Assembly: GCA_015680685.1 (NCBI GenBank) | Contig: MNCI01019108.1 | Coordinates: 370,784 to 434,783 of the forward strand | Source of the DNA: Gnetum montanum | Lineage: Eukaryota > Streptophyta > Gnetopsida > Gnetales > Gnetaceae | Direction: 5' to 3' | Length of the DNA stretch: 64,000 nucleotides | Part shown: positions 36,001 through 49,440 of the stretch, piece by piece | How positions within the stretch are numbered: position 1 is the first letter of the stretch | How the letters are laid out: the number at the start of each line of letters is the position of its first letter | The notes under the pieces: model-generated | What the model was told of the DNA's origin: nothing | The model's input: the letters and a program-made list of their open reading frames with translations, nothing else | Database searches by the model: none | Position numbers and translations under genes: made by a program

Positions 36001-39000
36001 AAATGCAATAGCAAATAAAAATCAATCTTTCTTTACCCATCGATCCTACTTCAATACTTATTCCACCAACCTCCACTCCTAGCATTTGTGGGCTACCAAC
36101 TTCTAACTATTCATATTTTTTCATTTGTTTCTTATTGATTTGTTATGAATTTAGAAAAGAGAGTTCCACATCACCAAACTCATTATTAGATATTTCTAGA
36201 ACTATAAGCAACCCATCAATTCTAACTCCTCCCTTTGTTGTAAGCTATTCTTCTTCTAAATTAAGAAGTGGATTTCCTCTTGCTTTGTGATGTTCCATCA
36301 TGATTTACTCAAAAAATTAAAATATCTTTAACATTCTTCATAGTTTCTACTTCTCATCATTGTGTACTTGAAGCCTAGGCCTCCTTCTTATAATACAATT
36401 TGCATCTTTTTTGGATAATATCCTAGTGTTTCCAAAGAGAACAATTATTCTTCAACTTTACATTGATCAACTCCATAGCTAGTAGTGTGCTTTAAAGTTC
36501 AGCTTGTCAAGGTTCTAGTTCCATGTTTTTGTTCCTTAACTACCAATAGAATGATGGATTATTTTAATTCTATGCAAATCAACCTTAAGGTTCTTTACCT
36601 CTTCTTGTAAACACTTAACTTGTGCAACTACCTGCTTTTCATTTTCTTTGGCTTCTACCAACTTCATCATCAAACTAACATTAACATTTGCTTGCTCCAT
36701 TGCAAAATGGCCATATCTACCCCATATCTTTCTAGTGCATCCATCTTAGCTTGCATCATTAATCACCTTCACATCCTATTTATTCACCATGATTTTACCA
36801 TCTTTAATACAAACATACAATCTCTTATGTACTTCTTTCAAAATTACCACAAGCATATCAAAAACTTACTAGCAATTGTTATAGCCTTCAACCTTTTAGT
36901 AAAGCTAGTTATCATGCTCTTCCATAACTCCTCTTTGTTAACCTTCCTCTAAATAATCTTCTTTAAAATTGCAAACACAATTGAACTATTAGTAACTATG
37001 CAGATTCCAAAAACTTAAAATACAAAACTAAATTAAATTGTTTCGCTTTCCAAATAACATCTCATTTTCTTTATCTAGTAGCTCTTCTAGTCATGTACAT
37101 CAAGCCTCATTGGTTACTTGTGACTCTTTCAAAGGTAAAATACTAGTCAACCTCAAAGGAGATATTACTTTATCATCATGCATCAAGCTATCCATATTTG
37201 ATATTTGATTAGCTACTTTATGCTCTTGGGATTTCTTAAAGCTCATCCTACATTTCATTTTTTGAATTCTTACCTCCTCTACTCCTTGTGTCTAGCTTAG
37301 CTTTCTCCTTAGCTTCTTTCTGAGCTTCTTTCTCTCCTACTTTCCAGGAGCTTTAACTGCAACCTCTCTTTCTCTCTTTCTTTACAATTGATCTTGAGCT
37401 TCAACTTCTTCCCTTATTTTTCTCTTAATGTTTTTCCTTGCTAATGCTTCTACTTCTTCCCATATTTTAGATTATCATGTAGTTAGCAAGATATACAATT
37501 ATTTTACTCAACAAGATCATGTACCAAAATTAAATGCTTCTTACTTAATCTTTCAATCAATTTGGTAGCTTCAATCTCCAAAATTTCTTTTTCAATGCTC
37601 TTTGTGGTTGATCTCCCTACTTCATCTAATATAAACTTCTTCAAGAGCTACCTACCTCCCTAAGTCCTTGTTGCATATTTCTTTATGGTTTTGAATCCTT
37701 TTTTAACATCTTCATAGATTAAGTTTTTGGTAGGTAGTACAATTTTTTCCTAAATAGAAGACTTTGCTATGTCTTTATTCAATGATAAGGCAATGCCAAA
37801 GAACCTTCCAAAGTGAACAAAAGAACCAAAATCAGACTAGAAACATGGTTGCATAGTGGAGATGTGAAGTCTTCTTTACTGAATACTCTATTTTCTTCTC
37901 TAACACCATTTAATGATAGTTCTACAAGACATCACATTACCCTACAGCAAAAATTGTGATTAATGGTATTATTGACACTTGTGCCATCCACTATCTTTAC
38001 TTTATCAATTTCTTCCATAACTTTCTCTTTAATCAAGCGTATCCAATCAAAAATTACACCCCTTATCATTGCATCAAAAATCATTGTCAATCTTTAAGAG
38101 GATGTATTCTGCTTCTAATATATTTTTATGAAAAATATCCTCTCTAAGAATAAGTGATATGTTGCTATCAAATCCTTATTTCTATAATGTTGAATGTTGG
38201 TATCTTCTTCCTTGGACTAATTCTAGGTTTTGATTTTTTTGCATTCATAAGTCAAAAACTAACTCTTATCATTATTTACATTATCTCTATTTGGTAAGCT
38301 AAACAAGTACCACATAGAATCCTTATTTTAATTTAAGATCAACTCATTATTATTAACTTGGAACAAGAACAATTTGTGTTCCTTGTGTAGCACCTCATAA
38401 TGGCAATCACATCAGTTTGGAACATATTAGAAGATAAAAAAGTGAATAGTGGAATTAGTCCCACCATGTCAAGCATAGAGAGATACTTCATGTCATCTTT
38501 TCTCATCAACTATTTTTGTCCCACTGAGCTTTTATGAAGGTCAGCATTCATTTGCTAATTAGAAGCATCCATGTCAACATATATAATATTTACTATTTTT
38601 ATCTTATCTATGAAAAAAGTTATAATATATATTTAGATGTTCATCCTATGCAATTTTATCACCTAAAAATAAATTCTAAATTTACAATCTTATCTTTAGG
38701 CTTTAACTAGATTCACTATCCCTTAGTCCACTCTACCTCAAAGCCTAGATCCTCTAAGTAATGTAATGAATGAGCTAATTTTTCCTCCATGAGATGCAAC
38801 AACCACCTATGCTACTTTGCTTGATTAATTTCATTTAGATATCTCTAAAATAAATGGATTCACTAATCATTTACAAGGTCTATCTTCCTAATCAGTTTTT
38901 CCAAGTCTTCTAGATAAGAATCAGGCTTATTTAGGATTTGAATTCTAGATAAAAAATCAATGAGTTTTAGAATTAACCTTAATAGCTACATTCATTGAGC

Positions 39001-40000
39001 ATAAAATTGGACACAATCCCTTACTTTTAAATGTCATATGGGTTCCAACTGGATTATGTAAGCTTTGGACTTGTTGAGTATCCAATAGGAATGTATTGTC
39101 TGCATTAAACCTTTTGTAACAACAATTATTTCATGTGTAATTTAACTTCTTTTGAAAGATTTGATAGGACACATCATATCTATCAATGATAATGTTAGCA
39201 TTATTATTCTCTTGAATCGTGTAGCCTAACAAACATGAGTTAATCCCTTAGCATATGTCTTCTAGTGCATGAAACATAACTTTAAGCTTAATTGAAGCCC
39301 AAATTTGCCCATGAAAGTGCTGAATACAAAACTTCAAGAACCACTTAGCACATTGTCTAATCCAAACTTTTTTTGAATACATTGCACTATTTTTTATGAT
39401 AAGGATGGCCTTAACACCTCCTAACTTGGTCACAATCTTCTTATTTACATTTGTTACCAAGAACTACATTGGGTCAATGACAACCAAACATGGCCTTATA
39501 TTATCCTTGCATTAAGAGAATAACTATATCTTGAGTTCTCAAGGTTGATCATAGTTAAGAATATTCTTAAATAACTCAAAATAGAGTTACAAGCATTCAC
39601 AAACATTACACTATAAAAAATCAAGCTATTTAAACATGTTGAAAAAGATTTCTTATAGTAATCCTTTGATTCAAATGACAAATCTTTTGCATGTCATTCA
39701 ATGAATGAGTGCTTTTTAAAATTCTTAGCTTTATCTAAACAAACATCTCCACCCTCAAACCTTCTTAGCAATATATAAAGATAAGAGAAATCTTTCCATG
39801 CCTCATGCTCTAGACCTCTACCCTCACCATCCTTGTATTTGTCACTCCTTATCCATGAAATCTTTATTTGAGCTTCAAAAAGAACTAGAAGAAGCTTTAT
39901 GTCTGAATGGCTTGTATGAATTTTCCTTATGCAATATGCACTTTTTCTTTTAAATGCAATAAATCTTCCTATTTCCACTTACTTCTCTCATTTAAGTAGC
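36000..40000 (-). pseudogene. Unidentified decayed coding region
   Basis: On the minus strand 39694-39978 and 39496-39681 are in one frame, separated by a single stop, and 39248-39460 continues in another frame. Sequence marks include KISWIRSDKYKDGEGRGLEH and SYLYILLRRFEGGDVCLDKA. Further along, 37280-37600 encodes a Lys/Glu/Arg-rich, coiled-coil-like stretch (EEVEALARKNIKRKIREEVE). I do not recognise the family. It could be an extra ORF of a retrotransposon or a host pseudogene. Confidence 0.3.
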
Positions 40001-41690
40001 TTCAATAATGGTCTCAACATCATTAAAATTATTTTTAGAAACCAATATAAGAATTAAATACTTTCAACCTTTTAATGAACATCTAGTAGTTCCATCCAGA
40101 TACTTATTTATATTTTCAAATTTTGTTACTTAGCATGTATAATGCCCAATCAGAACATCACTACCAAATCCTTAAATTTCCTCTTTAATACAACTTCAAA
40201 AGCAACATTGGCATCATCTTGAAATTTCTCTCTCTAAGTGAATCTCCATACTCCTTCTAGACCCCGTTCCAAAAGGAGATCAGCCTTAAAACCACTAAGA
40301 AGACATACTTTTTACAATTCGTTTGATTTCTCCTTTTAAAATAGGGTTGAAATTTAAAATTCTCCCACTTATTCTGTAGATAAAATATAAGTGACTAAAA
40401 TACTTAGAAAATAAATATTATTTTATTCATACTTACCTTCATCTTTAGGTAATGACAAGAGAAGAATTGCAAGTCTACTAACCACCAATCACAAATTCTA
40501 ACTATAGTTATACAAATTGCAACTTATATCTTTGGTTACCTAAGTGAAGGAAGGAAAATCCTTTTTTTCACTTGTATTATCCTAGAAAATTAGCTTTTCC
40601 AATTTAGAAATATAAGTAAAGAGGAATAGGACAATAAATAGAAGTAAAGTTTAAAAACTCCTTGATTTTCATCAACCTCTAGGATCAAGGAATGTAGTCA
40701 TTATTTAGTCACAAGAGATATATGATTAGACAGCCTTATTTAGGATGGCAATTTTGCTCTTACCCCTTAACTTCTTCCTTAGGAGTTAATTCTAATAACT
40801 TGGTAACTTGGAAGAATCAGATAGCATACCAAATATAGTCTAATTTCTTGATGATAAAATATGTTGGTCATTCTTTGGTAGTCAGGGTAGCATTATTGGT
40901 GAATTGTTGTTCTTGATGAACAATATCCATTAGCATCATGTGTTCTCAAATTCATGAATTCAACTTGTCTATTAAAGATTCAAAATAGGTGGAGTATGTA
41001 CTAATCAATAAAATGGTATGATACATTAATGGAATAAACTTCTTCAAATCAAGTTTCTCTTTTAATGATTCTTTCACTCTTCCATATTTTAAGAATTGGT
41101 GAACACCACCTCCAACTTTCACATTAAAGTATTCACAGAGAATGAATGGTCCTAGATTAAAACCAATATGTATTAAAAATAGCTTTTACTTTGCACTTTT
41201 CTCAGTCCAGTTAAATAATTATTATACTTGACAAAGTCTGATATTTAGGCATTTTGGGTTAGAAATGTATGTTGACCACACATGCACATCTTCCTAATGA
41301 CTAGATTTTAAATATTTTTTCAAGGCTATGTGGCTTCTATAAAATATTAATCATTTTTTCTTCTCCATAACTTGAAGTTCTTGAATTTTAAGAATCATGT
41401 CTTTTAATCTCTATTTGAATCTTTGTATCAACTCGAACTTGGCTTCTTTATAGAAGATCATGCAGTCATCCATGTTGTGGTTTCTTTAGGAGGATAATCA
41501 GTATATTTTTGGGAAGAGCCATTATATGAACCTTTTTTCTTGTAGATACCTTCATATCCCAACTTTCTCAAATCATGTTAAAATTCATATAGAAGTTCCT
41601 ATAGTAGAACTTTTTGTAGGCATAAGATATTAGCATTAAAATCTTTGTAATTCTACAAGGATGCATGGATATTAGTATTCATGCTAGTAG
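40000..41690. other. Unassigned interval, possible gag-pro trace on the minus strand
   Basis: The minus strand at 41380-41480 reads HNMDDCMIFYKEAKFELIQR, which resembles the HxxEDCxxLKxxIExLI link between gag and protease in plant gypsy elements. Nothing else supports it. Confidence 0.25.
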
Positions 41691-42640
41691 AAGGCCCAAG
41701 ATGAACATAGCAGATGTTGTCTTTCATTGGCTAGGGATCTTACAAGCACATTATATGTTATAACCTTCATTCATATTCTTAGACTCTTTCCTAGCTCATT
41801 TTCTGTCACAAATATCATGCATTTTGTTAGGACTAGATTATTACTCTCCATGATGGTCGATGTTGATGTCTACTATTAAATGATTTGATTACTGATTGGA
41901 TTTGTATAAATCATCCTTGCATTTCTAGTTCATCAACTAATTCTTCCAACTACTTGGTCTATTAGGTTAGTAATGATTTCGCTATGTTTCCTAGACTCTT
42001 AATAACCTTTCTACCCCCCTTAGGATACTAACTTTGATAGTGTAACTAATAACACACTAGGGATTAATGGCCTAGATCTATCTATACATATAAGCTAAGC
42101 ATCTAATCTTAAGGCTCAATATGGCTAGAAAGGAATAGATTATTAGTTTTGGGCATTAATTTACAAGCCAAGATGGACATGGCAGATGTTGTCTTTCTTT
42201 GGCTAAGGATATTGCAAGCACATTAGATGCTACAACCTCCATTTGTTTTCTTAAAATCTATCCTAGCTAATTTTCTCTTAAATGTATCCTACACCTTGTC
42301 AAGACAAGATTATGATTCTCCATGTTAGTCAATGTTGATGTCTAACATTAAATGATTTCATTACTAACCAAAATAATATAAATTTTCCTTGCATTTTTGC
42401 TTCACCAACTAATTCTTCCAATTCTTTAGCCCATTGGATTATGAATTATTTGGCTACATTTCTTAAACCCTTAATGACCTTTTTACATCCCTTAGGACAC
42501 TCACTCCAACAATGTAACTAATGATGCATAAGGGATTAGTTGCCTTGATCTATCTAGATGCATAAACTAATTAGCTGACCTTAAGGCCCAAGATGGACAA
42601 AAATGGTTAGATTATTAGTCCTAGTCATCAATTTTCTTGA
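41690..42640. repeat. 472-bp tandem duplication
   Basis: CAGATGTTGTCTTTC starts at 41711 and again at 42183; TAGATTATTAG starts at 42136 and again at 42608. Both give a period of 472. The units match along their whole length with scattered substitutions. Confidence 0.82.
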
Positions 42641-43670
42641 CATAGTTATTTAATCTAGGTTATGATCTACGAAGATGTGATTTAATTTCCACCTAATTAT
42701 CAACATTCTAGATGATGAATTTGACATCACCATTGGATTCAAAAGGCTAAAAAATATTAGAAACAACTATTTATATGTTAGAAATGAACATCTAATGAGC
42801 GAGTTACACTACATTTAACTTCCAAGACTCTTAAGGAATGATTTAAAGGAAAAAAATTAAAACCCAATATTTAGAGCTCTGTATGATGGATTTGACTTCG
42901 CTATGACATTTAGGAGGCTAAAATCTATTGAAAAAAACTTATTCGTCAAAAAAGGGTTTTGGAATCAAAAGTTATGGGCTTTCAAAATTTAAAATTTGGG
43001 CATGAATTTCAAGAATTCTAAAAAACTTCCCAAGAGGTAATCCATTCTAGTACTACTCCAAGGCCAGTATGCTTAAGTATATGATTTTTATTTTTCAAGC
43101 TACCAACCTATTAGTTTGACTATTTTGGTCAAATTTAAAATTTTAATGTCAAATTTTCCCATCTTCGGAGATAAAAACCATTGGTGTTTATGAGCATTAA
43201 AGGAGGTTAGGACCATTGATGCTAGCAATATCCATGGATACCAAGGAGATCAAGACCATTGATGCCGATGGTGTTCAAGAGCACAATTGGTCCACACCTC
43301 CACAAAATTTGAAATGGGTGACTGTAATGGTTATGGTAGTAGCAGCACGTAGGACAATGGCAAATGACAAATGACAGAACAGGGTCAGTGACAAGGTGGA
43401 TGGCAATAGCTAGCAACAATGACAATGGAAGAGTGTTGTGCATTTTTAAACAACTACTCATTACATAATGCCATGATGTTGTAACAAACTAGGGCACGAC
43501 CCTACCACAATGGGTAGCAATTGATCTTACACAACCAAGCTATTTCATGAGATGCAACTCTACCACGATGAATGATGGTCAAGCCTTGCAAAGTCCTACC
43601 AAGATATTTTTTTTATATTTTTATGTGTACAAAATTTAAAATTTTAGAATATTTCATTAGTTAATTAAGT
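42641..43670. other. Unassigned interval
   Basis: No convincing gene. The minus-strand frame at 43222-43461 has no family signature. Confidence 0.4.
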
Positions 43671-43675
43671 AACGA

Positions 43676-43765
43676 GATGTCTTGCCCTAGTGATTAGTAA
43701 GACAAGGCTTAAGACTTGAGTTTAGTGGACAAAAGGTCACGAGTTTAACTTCTTGCTCCAATTTC
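43676..43765 (+). repeat. tRNA-like SINE head
   Basis: AGATGTCTTGCCCTAGTGATTAGTAAGAC, written in short as A-box-like TGCCCTAGTG, is followed at a tRNA-like distance by the B-box-like CACGAGTTTAACT. The body is not clearly related to the 13-kb cluster. Confidence 0.35.
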
Positions 43766-44199
43766 TAATTTGAAGTTAAATTTTATTTAAAAATTTTAAT
43801 TTTCATTTAATTAAAGCAAATTTTATGAGGAATTTTAATCCTTGATATCTCACAAATTGGAAGCCTGATCGAGACCAAATTAGTACCATTGGAATTGTCT
43901 CAATGAATACTATGCATTAGACAGGGTTTTTGAGCACAATTACTAAGTTAAATTTTGAATATTTTTTTAAAAACTAAAATAACCTATTATTTGTGCTAGT
44001 CTGACATGGAGAAGTTTTGAAAAATTAAAGCCTTGGTTCAAATCAAATATTTGGATTCATGATCAAATAGTATAATGGGACAATTCTTATCAATATAAGC
44101 TTAACAAAGCATATACAATTTTAGTGTTAGGAATTAAAAATCCAATTAAAGAATCTTAGTGGCATGATGTAATGATACCAAAATGTAAAAAATTTATGT

Positions 44200-44650
44200 C
44201 AAAGTGTCCATTTTGAAAATTACCTATGACATGTTTTTATTTCATAAGGGATTAATTACATATAATAAGTGTGTGCATTATGGAGTTTAGACGGAAATCA
44301 TTAATCATTGTTTATCCTATTGTCCTAAGGCCCAGTCTTTTTTGGAATGAAAGCAAGTGCATCATAGGAGTATGGTACCTTAGCAATTCCATTCATGACT
44401 TTATTAATCGAATTTCTCAAAGTTAAGAGAAATGAAAGTGACACTGAAATAAAACTTTTGTTGCTACAATACATTGTGGGTTTCATGCAATAGGTGGATT
44501 TTCAACAAGAAAAGAGTAACCCTATTATGCTTGCTAAATGCTTAATCATTATTTATTTAATTATTATAAGACATAAGGTCGATGCTCGCCTAGCTTAACA
44601 CTGCATTTGTTTTTTGTTGTTCTATTACTGGAATTTGTAATTTTTTTCTT
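44200..44650 (+). pseudogene. LINE C-terminal fragment (zf-RVT region)
   Basis: 44262-44350 encodes NKCVHYGV, then TEIINHCLSYCPKAQSF, the CPxCG...ETxxHxxxxCPxA pattern of the zinc finger that follows RT in plant LINEs. The frame is broken. Element D inserted just downstream, at the ATGTG at 44651. Confidence 0.6.
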
Positions 44651-44655
44651 ATGTG

Positions 44656-45545
44656 TGATGAATCATGGTTTGCTAGGTGCCGATATTGGGACCCTGTTAT
44701 TAGACCCCTAACATTGGGTACAAGATATCAAGTCTAATGAGCCCCGATATCGGACACTCGATATCGGGTATGCAATATCACAGCCTGACAAGCGATATCA
44801 GATACACGATATCATGGTTCCCGTGTGAGCCTATAAATACACAATGGGGCACATGGGAAAGTCATAGGAAGTTAGTGTTAAAGTAGGATCTTTTTGTTAG
44901 TTTTACCTCTCAACCCTTTCCCCAGTGCATGCCCACAGTGTGATGATTGTAATTGTACAGAACCTTTATTCGAGTGTGATGTACTTGGACATGCACATGA
45001 CCAGCAATAAAGATCGAGATTACTTCATCATTGCAGCATTCACTTAATTTTAATTGTTATTTATTTCTTTCATAATTAATATTTATCTACGCTCATCTCC
45101 TACCCCTATTAGTAAACATGGAATGAGTACAACTTAATCACAAGCATTTAAGTGTGACTACTTAGTATCCTAGTAGTGTACCTAGGACTTGCGCTTGGTA
45201 ATCCCAGTGGTAGTACACGAGGTTCAAGATGTGTACAGATGATTAAGGATGGATGCTTATCACACTTAGGCTAGCTTAGATTCTCTTCTTCCTTTCCCTC
45301 TTAACTTAATCAAAGTTATTTTCCATTGCCTCTAGGAGTAGCACTAGTCTAGGACCACATCATACACCTCACTCTAGACTAAACCATACTGACAAAGCAA
45401 ATACTAGTCTAGGTGGGAAGACAGTGAACTACAATCAACGTGTAACTATCTAGATACCTCAACTAGCCCATCTGTGAAGTTCGACGGGATTGCGTCAACG
45501 CTCGTATTCGTATGGTTGAGTGTAGGGGTACCTCACCACTCATCA
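44656..45545 (+). repeat. 5' LTR of element D
   Basis: 890 bp. Contains palindrome repeats (44747-44813), TATAAATA (44832-44839), and the poly(A)-type signal AATAAAG near 45007. About 38 bp longer than the 3' LTR, the difference lying in the palindrome block. Confidence 0.95.
44794..44839 (+). promoter_or_regulatory. Core promoter of the element D 5' LTR
   Basis: gatatcagatacacgatatc (44794-44813), an 18-bp gap, then TATAAATA (44832-44839). Further GATATCG repeats lie just upstream. Confidence 0.72.
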
Positions 45546-45546
45546 T

Positions 45547-45565
45547 TGGCGTTGTTTCCAGGGAT
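45547..45565 (+). other. Primer binding site of element D
   Basis: TGGCGTTGTTTCCAGGGAT, one base after the LTR; a tRNA-Asp-type site with a few transitions. Confidence 0.85.
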
Positions 45566-45682
45566 GGTGTTAGTTATTTAGACTAGTTATATCATACAAG
45601 ATCGCTGTAACAAGTATTAATGATATATCCTTTAGAAAATAAATTAAATTAAATTCAATTAAGTTACACACCACTCACAACA

Positions 45683-48021
45683 ATGTCTCTCTCACAAGAC
45701 TATGCTAACACCACAACTAGTGAGGCAATTCATTGGACAACCAACGAATTATATGATGAAGACAAATTTTGGAGTACTCAACTTTATGCAGGAGTTCCAT
45801 ATGTTCATGCGTATTCCAACGATACTCAAGGATTCTTGTCAACCAACTCTAACACCTCTAATAAGGATGGGATAGCCCATAGAACGAGGAGGCCTAAAAG
45901 GCCTAGGACCTTCTCAATAACTAACAAGAATCTATTAGGGGATGATTGGAAAACTTATAAAAGTCAGGACAAGTTTTTTAGTTCTTTCTCTTCCTCTACT
46001 CCTTCAATGTCAAATCGTGACATGAATGACTATCTTTCAAGGGATTGTGGTAGAACTAAAAATCGCGCTCACAAAGAAAATCGAGAATGCCAACATGAAC
46101 AAGGAAAACATCATCTCAACTTGCAAACTCACAACCTACTTAGAGATGATGAACCCTTGCTGGCCACTAAGAACCTAATGCCTATATAAGAGGCTATTCA
46201 AATATCCCGCAGGCATTGTAAGGAAAGTCATCTACCTAGGATTGATTTAAACAACTTTTCCAAATTTTTAGGAGGCTATGATCTAGATCCGCAACATCAT
46301 TTACAAGCCTTCCATGATGCCTGTGTATGGAATAATATTGATAATGGGTGGAAAAAACTTAAGCTATTTCCTATGATACTCATTGGCCAAGCAAAAGTAT
46401 GGTACAGATCCTTAAAACCAAAATCAATTCGTAGATGGCCAATAATGGTAGAACTCATTGCTAAACGATATCAAACCTATGCCATAGTGTCAGCCTTGAG
46501 GGGAAAAATCCAAGAATGGAAACAAGGGAAACATGAAACCTTGGACATGGCCTTGGAAAGATACTATTCTTTGTTAAACAAATGCCCAGGCCATGGGTTC
46601 TCCAAGGAGAGGCTAATGTATCACATCATGGATGGACTTCGTAATGAAACAAGGGAAACCCTAAGGATGTATGCCCCAAGTCAACTATACAAACTATGAA
46701 CCCATCAATTCCAAGAGCTTATTAAGTGAGTAGCAAAGGAGGAAGGAGAAATGCCTAAATGGGAGAATGTTGAAAGCTTTCAATAGGACCAAAATCTCAA
46801 ATTAGCAAAGGTCCATGATCATAAAGAGGAGAAATCAGCTCACCTTGAGGAAGTGCAATCGTTTCTACCTTTGCCAATGCAGCAATCACTAGATAAAATT
46901 GAGGCAAAGATTAATAAGATGACGGAATGGGTGCATGAAAAATATGGAGAATATGCTAGCAATAGTAGAGGTAAAACTATGTCAAATCAAGAAACAGAAT
47001 AGGACACCATGCAACAATCAGAACAAAGGGTAGAAGATAATAAGAATAAGAACTCAACTGCCAACTTCATGTATCAATGTAACGTCTATCTGTACAATCA
47101 CCCCAAAGGCCAATGCCTAGTTTTGTCACATTTACATGAGCATTGGGGAGGAATGTTACATCCAGATTTCGTACAAAAATATCGGGTTCAACCATAGTGG
47201 CAAAGCCCCAGTCGTGAGGAAGGCCATCGCCAACCCAACCATATCCTTTGTATGTCCCAATGCCAAATGCTTACTATGTTCAAAACCCTATTTCTCCAAC
47301 TGGATCATCATCCTCTACTTCACCTCATCGTTATCATTCTCCAGAATACTATCCACTCATACCCTCTCTGACAAGGTCACCACCTCATGTACCTTACACT
47401 TTTCCTTAACAACAATATTCTTATCCTTCACCTCCTTCTACATCGCCACCAATTGTACCAGAAGGTTATGCACCATAGCACCAACCTATGAATGCTACTT
47501 GTGCTACTGCTTTCAACAATAATGGAAGTACTCAAAAGCACCATTTCTTTAGGCATGGCCATAGAAGGAAGCAGCACGATGTTGAACCCACTGCATCTTC
47601 CAACCCAACGTAAGTTCAACGTTGTGATGCATCCTTCTCCTCGAACTCAACACCTCGTTTTATCTTATCAGGGCCACCAATCAATACTCCAACAACTATG
47701 TGGCCCAATGAATATAACAACAGAGGGGGACACATTGATCCTTGCATGTCATCTTATAGTCAAGTGTGCCATAGTGAGGTAGCTCCTTATCCCATGGCCC
47801 CATCATATAACCTACCCCCCACTATGTCTATTATTGTCAAGTGTGTGAACCCCAATGTGCGTACATTCCAACCACCACATCAAAAGACACCCAGTGGTTG
47901 GGATATGATCGATCCCCAACATTTTCAACATGCATGGATCCACACTTTCCATTTATTAATTCTCACCATGATCAAAGGTTTAGTTATGGGGGACATCCCC
48001 CATTCTAACAAACATAATTAA
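45683..48021 (+). pseudogene. gag: gag of element D (decayed)
   Basis: The frame starts at ATG 45683, 137 bases after the LTR, with IHWTTNELYDEDKFWSTQ as in element A. The first ORF ends at 46189; the gag core follows with AKVWYRSLKPKSIRRWP, ALERYYSLLNKCPGHGF and LRNETRETLRMYAPSQLYKL (46373-46699). A Lys/Glu-rich helical region then leads to a damaged knuckle CNVYLYNHPKGQC near 47066-47105, where the second Cys is Tyr. A Pro/Ser/Thr-rich tail follows in shifting frames to about 48021. Non-functional now, but the same product as in A. Confidence 0.82.
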
Positions 48022-49440
48022 TAAATGTTTTTTCCTTTTCTTTAATTTTACAATTTTGTGCTTTCCAATTTTTTTCATCTTTCAATTTGTTGTTTTATGT
48101 TTTTATTTATTGTTTCATATTTTTATTTATTTATTTATTATTTTATCTTTTTGTATTTTTATAGGTAATCTCATCTATGAATAAAACACTCATGTGACTC
48201 GTTGGTTGAAACATTGTTCTTTGCTATCAAGTCTCGAGTAACTAATTATTTGGATAGCAAGCCCATCACATCCACCCAACCATTTTATGAATAAGAGGTT
48301 CTACTCTAGGTACGATGATATTCTTGACATCATTAAAAATTAAAGTAATTTTTTGCTCATTATACCCAGAGTGAAGAAGGATGGACCAAGAGGGAATGAC
48401 CAAGGTGTGACATCAAGGGGACTTGTGGATTCTCTTTGGTGACATCTATAGGAGTTACCATGTAGCCTAGGTGTACTAAGATCCTTGTAGATCTAACGAA
48501 AAATGGGAGTAAGAGTAATAAAGGCACTCACTCAAGAAAACCAATGTTATTCTAGGGGGTCCCACTAGAAATACATGCACCCATGCCTAAAGGTAGGCGG
48601 CTTCTCTGGATTACGCATCAATTAAAAAAAAAGAGAAGAGTGTGTCAAAGTGGCCAGACAAAAGGAAATGAAAAGATCAAGACAAATTTTCCGCAAAGAA
48701 ATTCCAAATCACTTCTCCCTTGAACAAAATGCCAAGTGATCGTACACCTTGCTATCATGGTGCTCTTATGGTTGTCCATCATTGGATGAAACAATGCAAT
48801 GTCACTAATCGGAAGAATGGACTTGGTCTTGATTTTGGAGCGATAGGCTAATGACACATTAATCATGCCCTACACTCAAGATTCATTGTGCCCTGGGTCA
48901 GTTACCTCATGTCCTAATCTCTGCAATCCCTTCTACAATTCGCCTCATCTCTTTGTTCATGTATTTGTAAATTATGTCTTAGGTAGCATTGAATTCATAC
49001 CTCATCATGATGGTATCCTAATGTGTGTGTTTTGTGGAACTAGTGTGGATTACATTTAACCCTTCTAGTGCCTATGGACATTTTAAGGTGTGGTTATGCA
49101 AGGGCATTATAGGTTGGAACCTACTTTGGGGAGGACCCGTTTGCGTGACTTTTGTAATTTGTACTTGTTACACACCACCACATCATTTTATACCCTCTGA
49201 GTACTTCATTGCCAAATTTATTCTTTCCTTTGTCATCATTTTATCAAACGTTCCTCAAAACCATTACATGTCCTTTGATGTGTCACATAAACAAACCAGG
49301 TCCAATATTAAACTTTTAGGGCAACTTCCTTGAAAAAAAATTTCTAACTCCCAAATCACACTAAGTAAAGAATTCAACATTTACTAAAGGAAATAAGGTA
49401 TGAAATAATTGAACCTCTTTTAATAACCTTACTAACAATT
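48022..49440 (+). other. Non-coding spacer of element D
   Basis: Homologous to the spacer of A and to the post-pol region of C and B. It includes segments near 48400-48620 (mirrored at 3050-3250) and 49060-49140 (mirrored at 2560-2640). No supported ORF. Confidence 0.65.

Noticed and set aside
47136-47782. Separate small genes in the gag tail of D
   Set aside because: They are frame-shifted pieces of the Pro-rich gag C-terminus, matching the same region in A.
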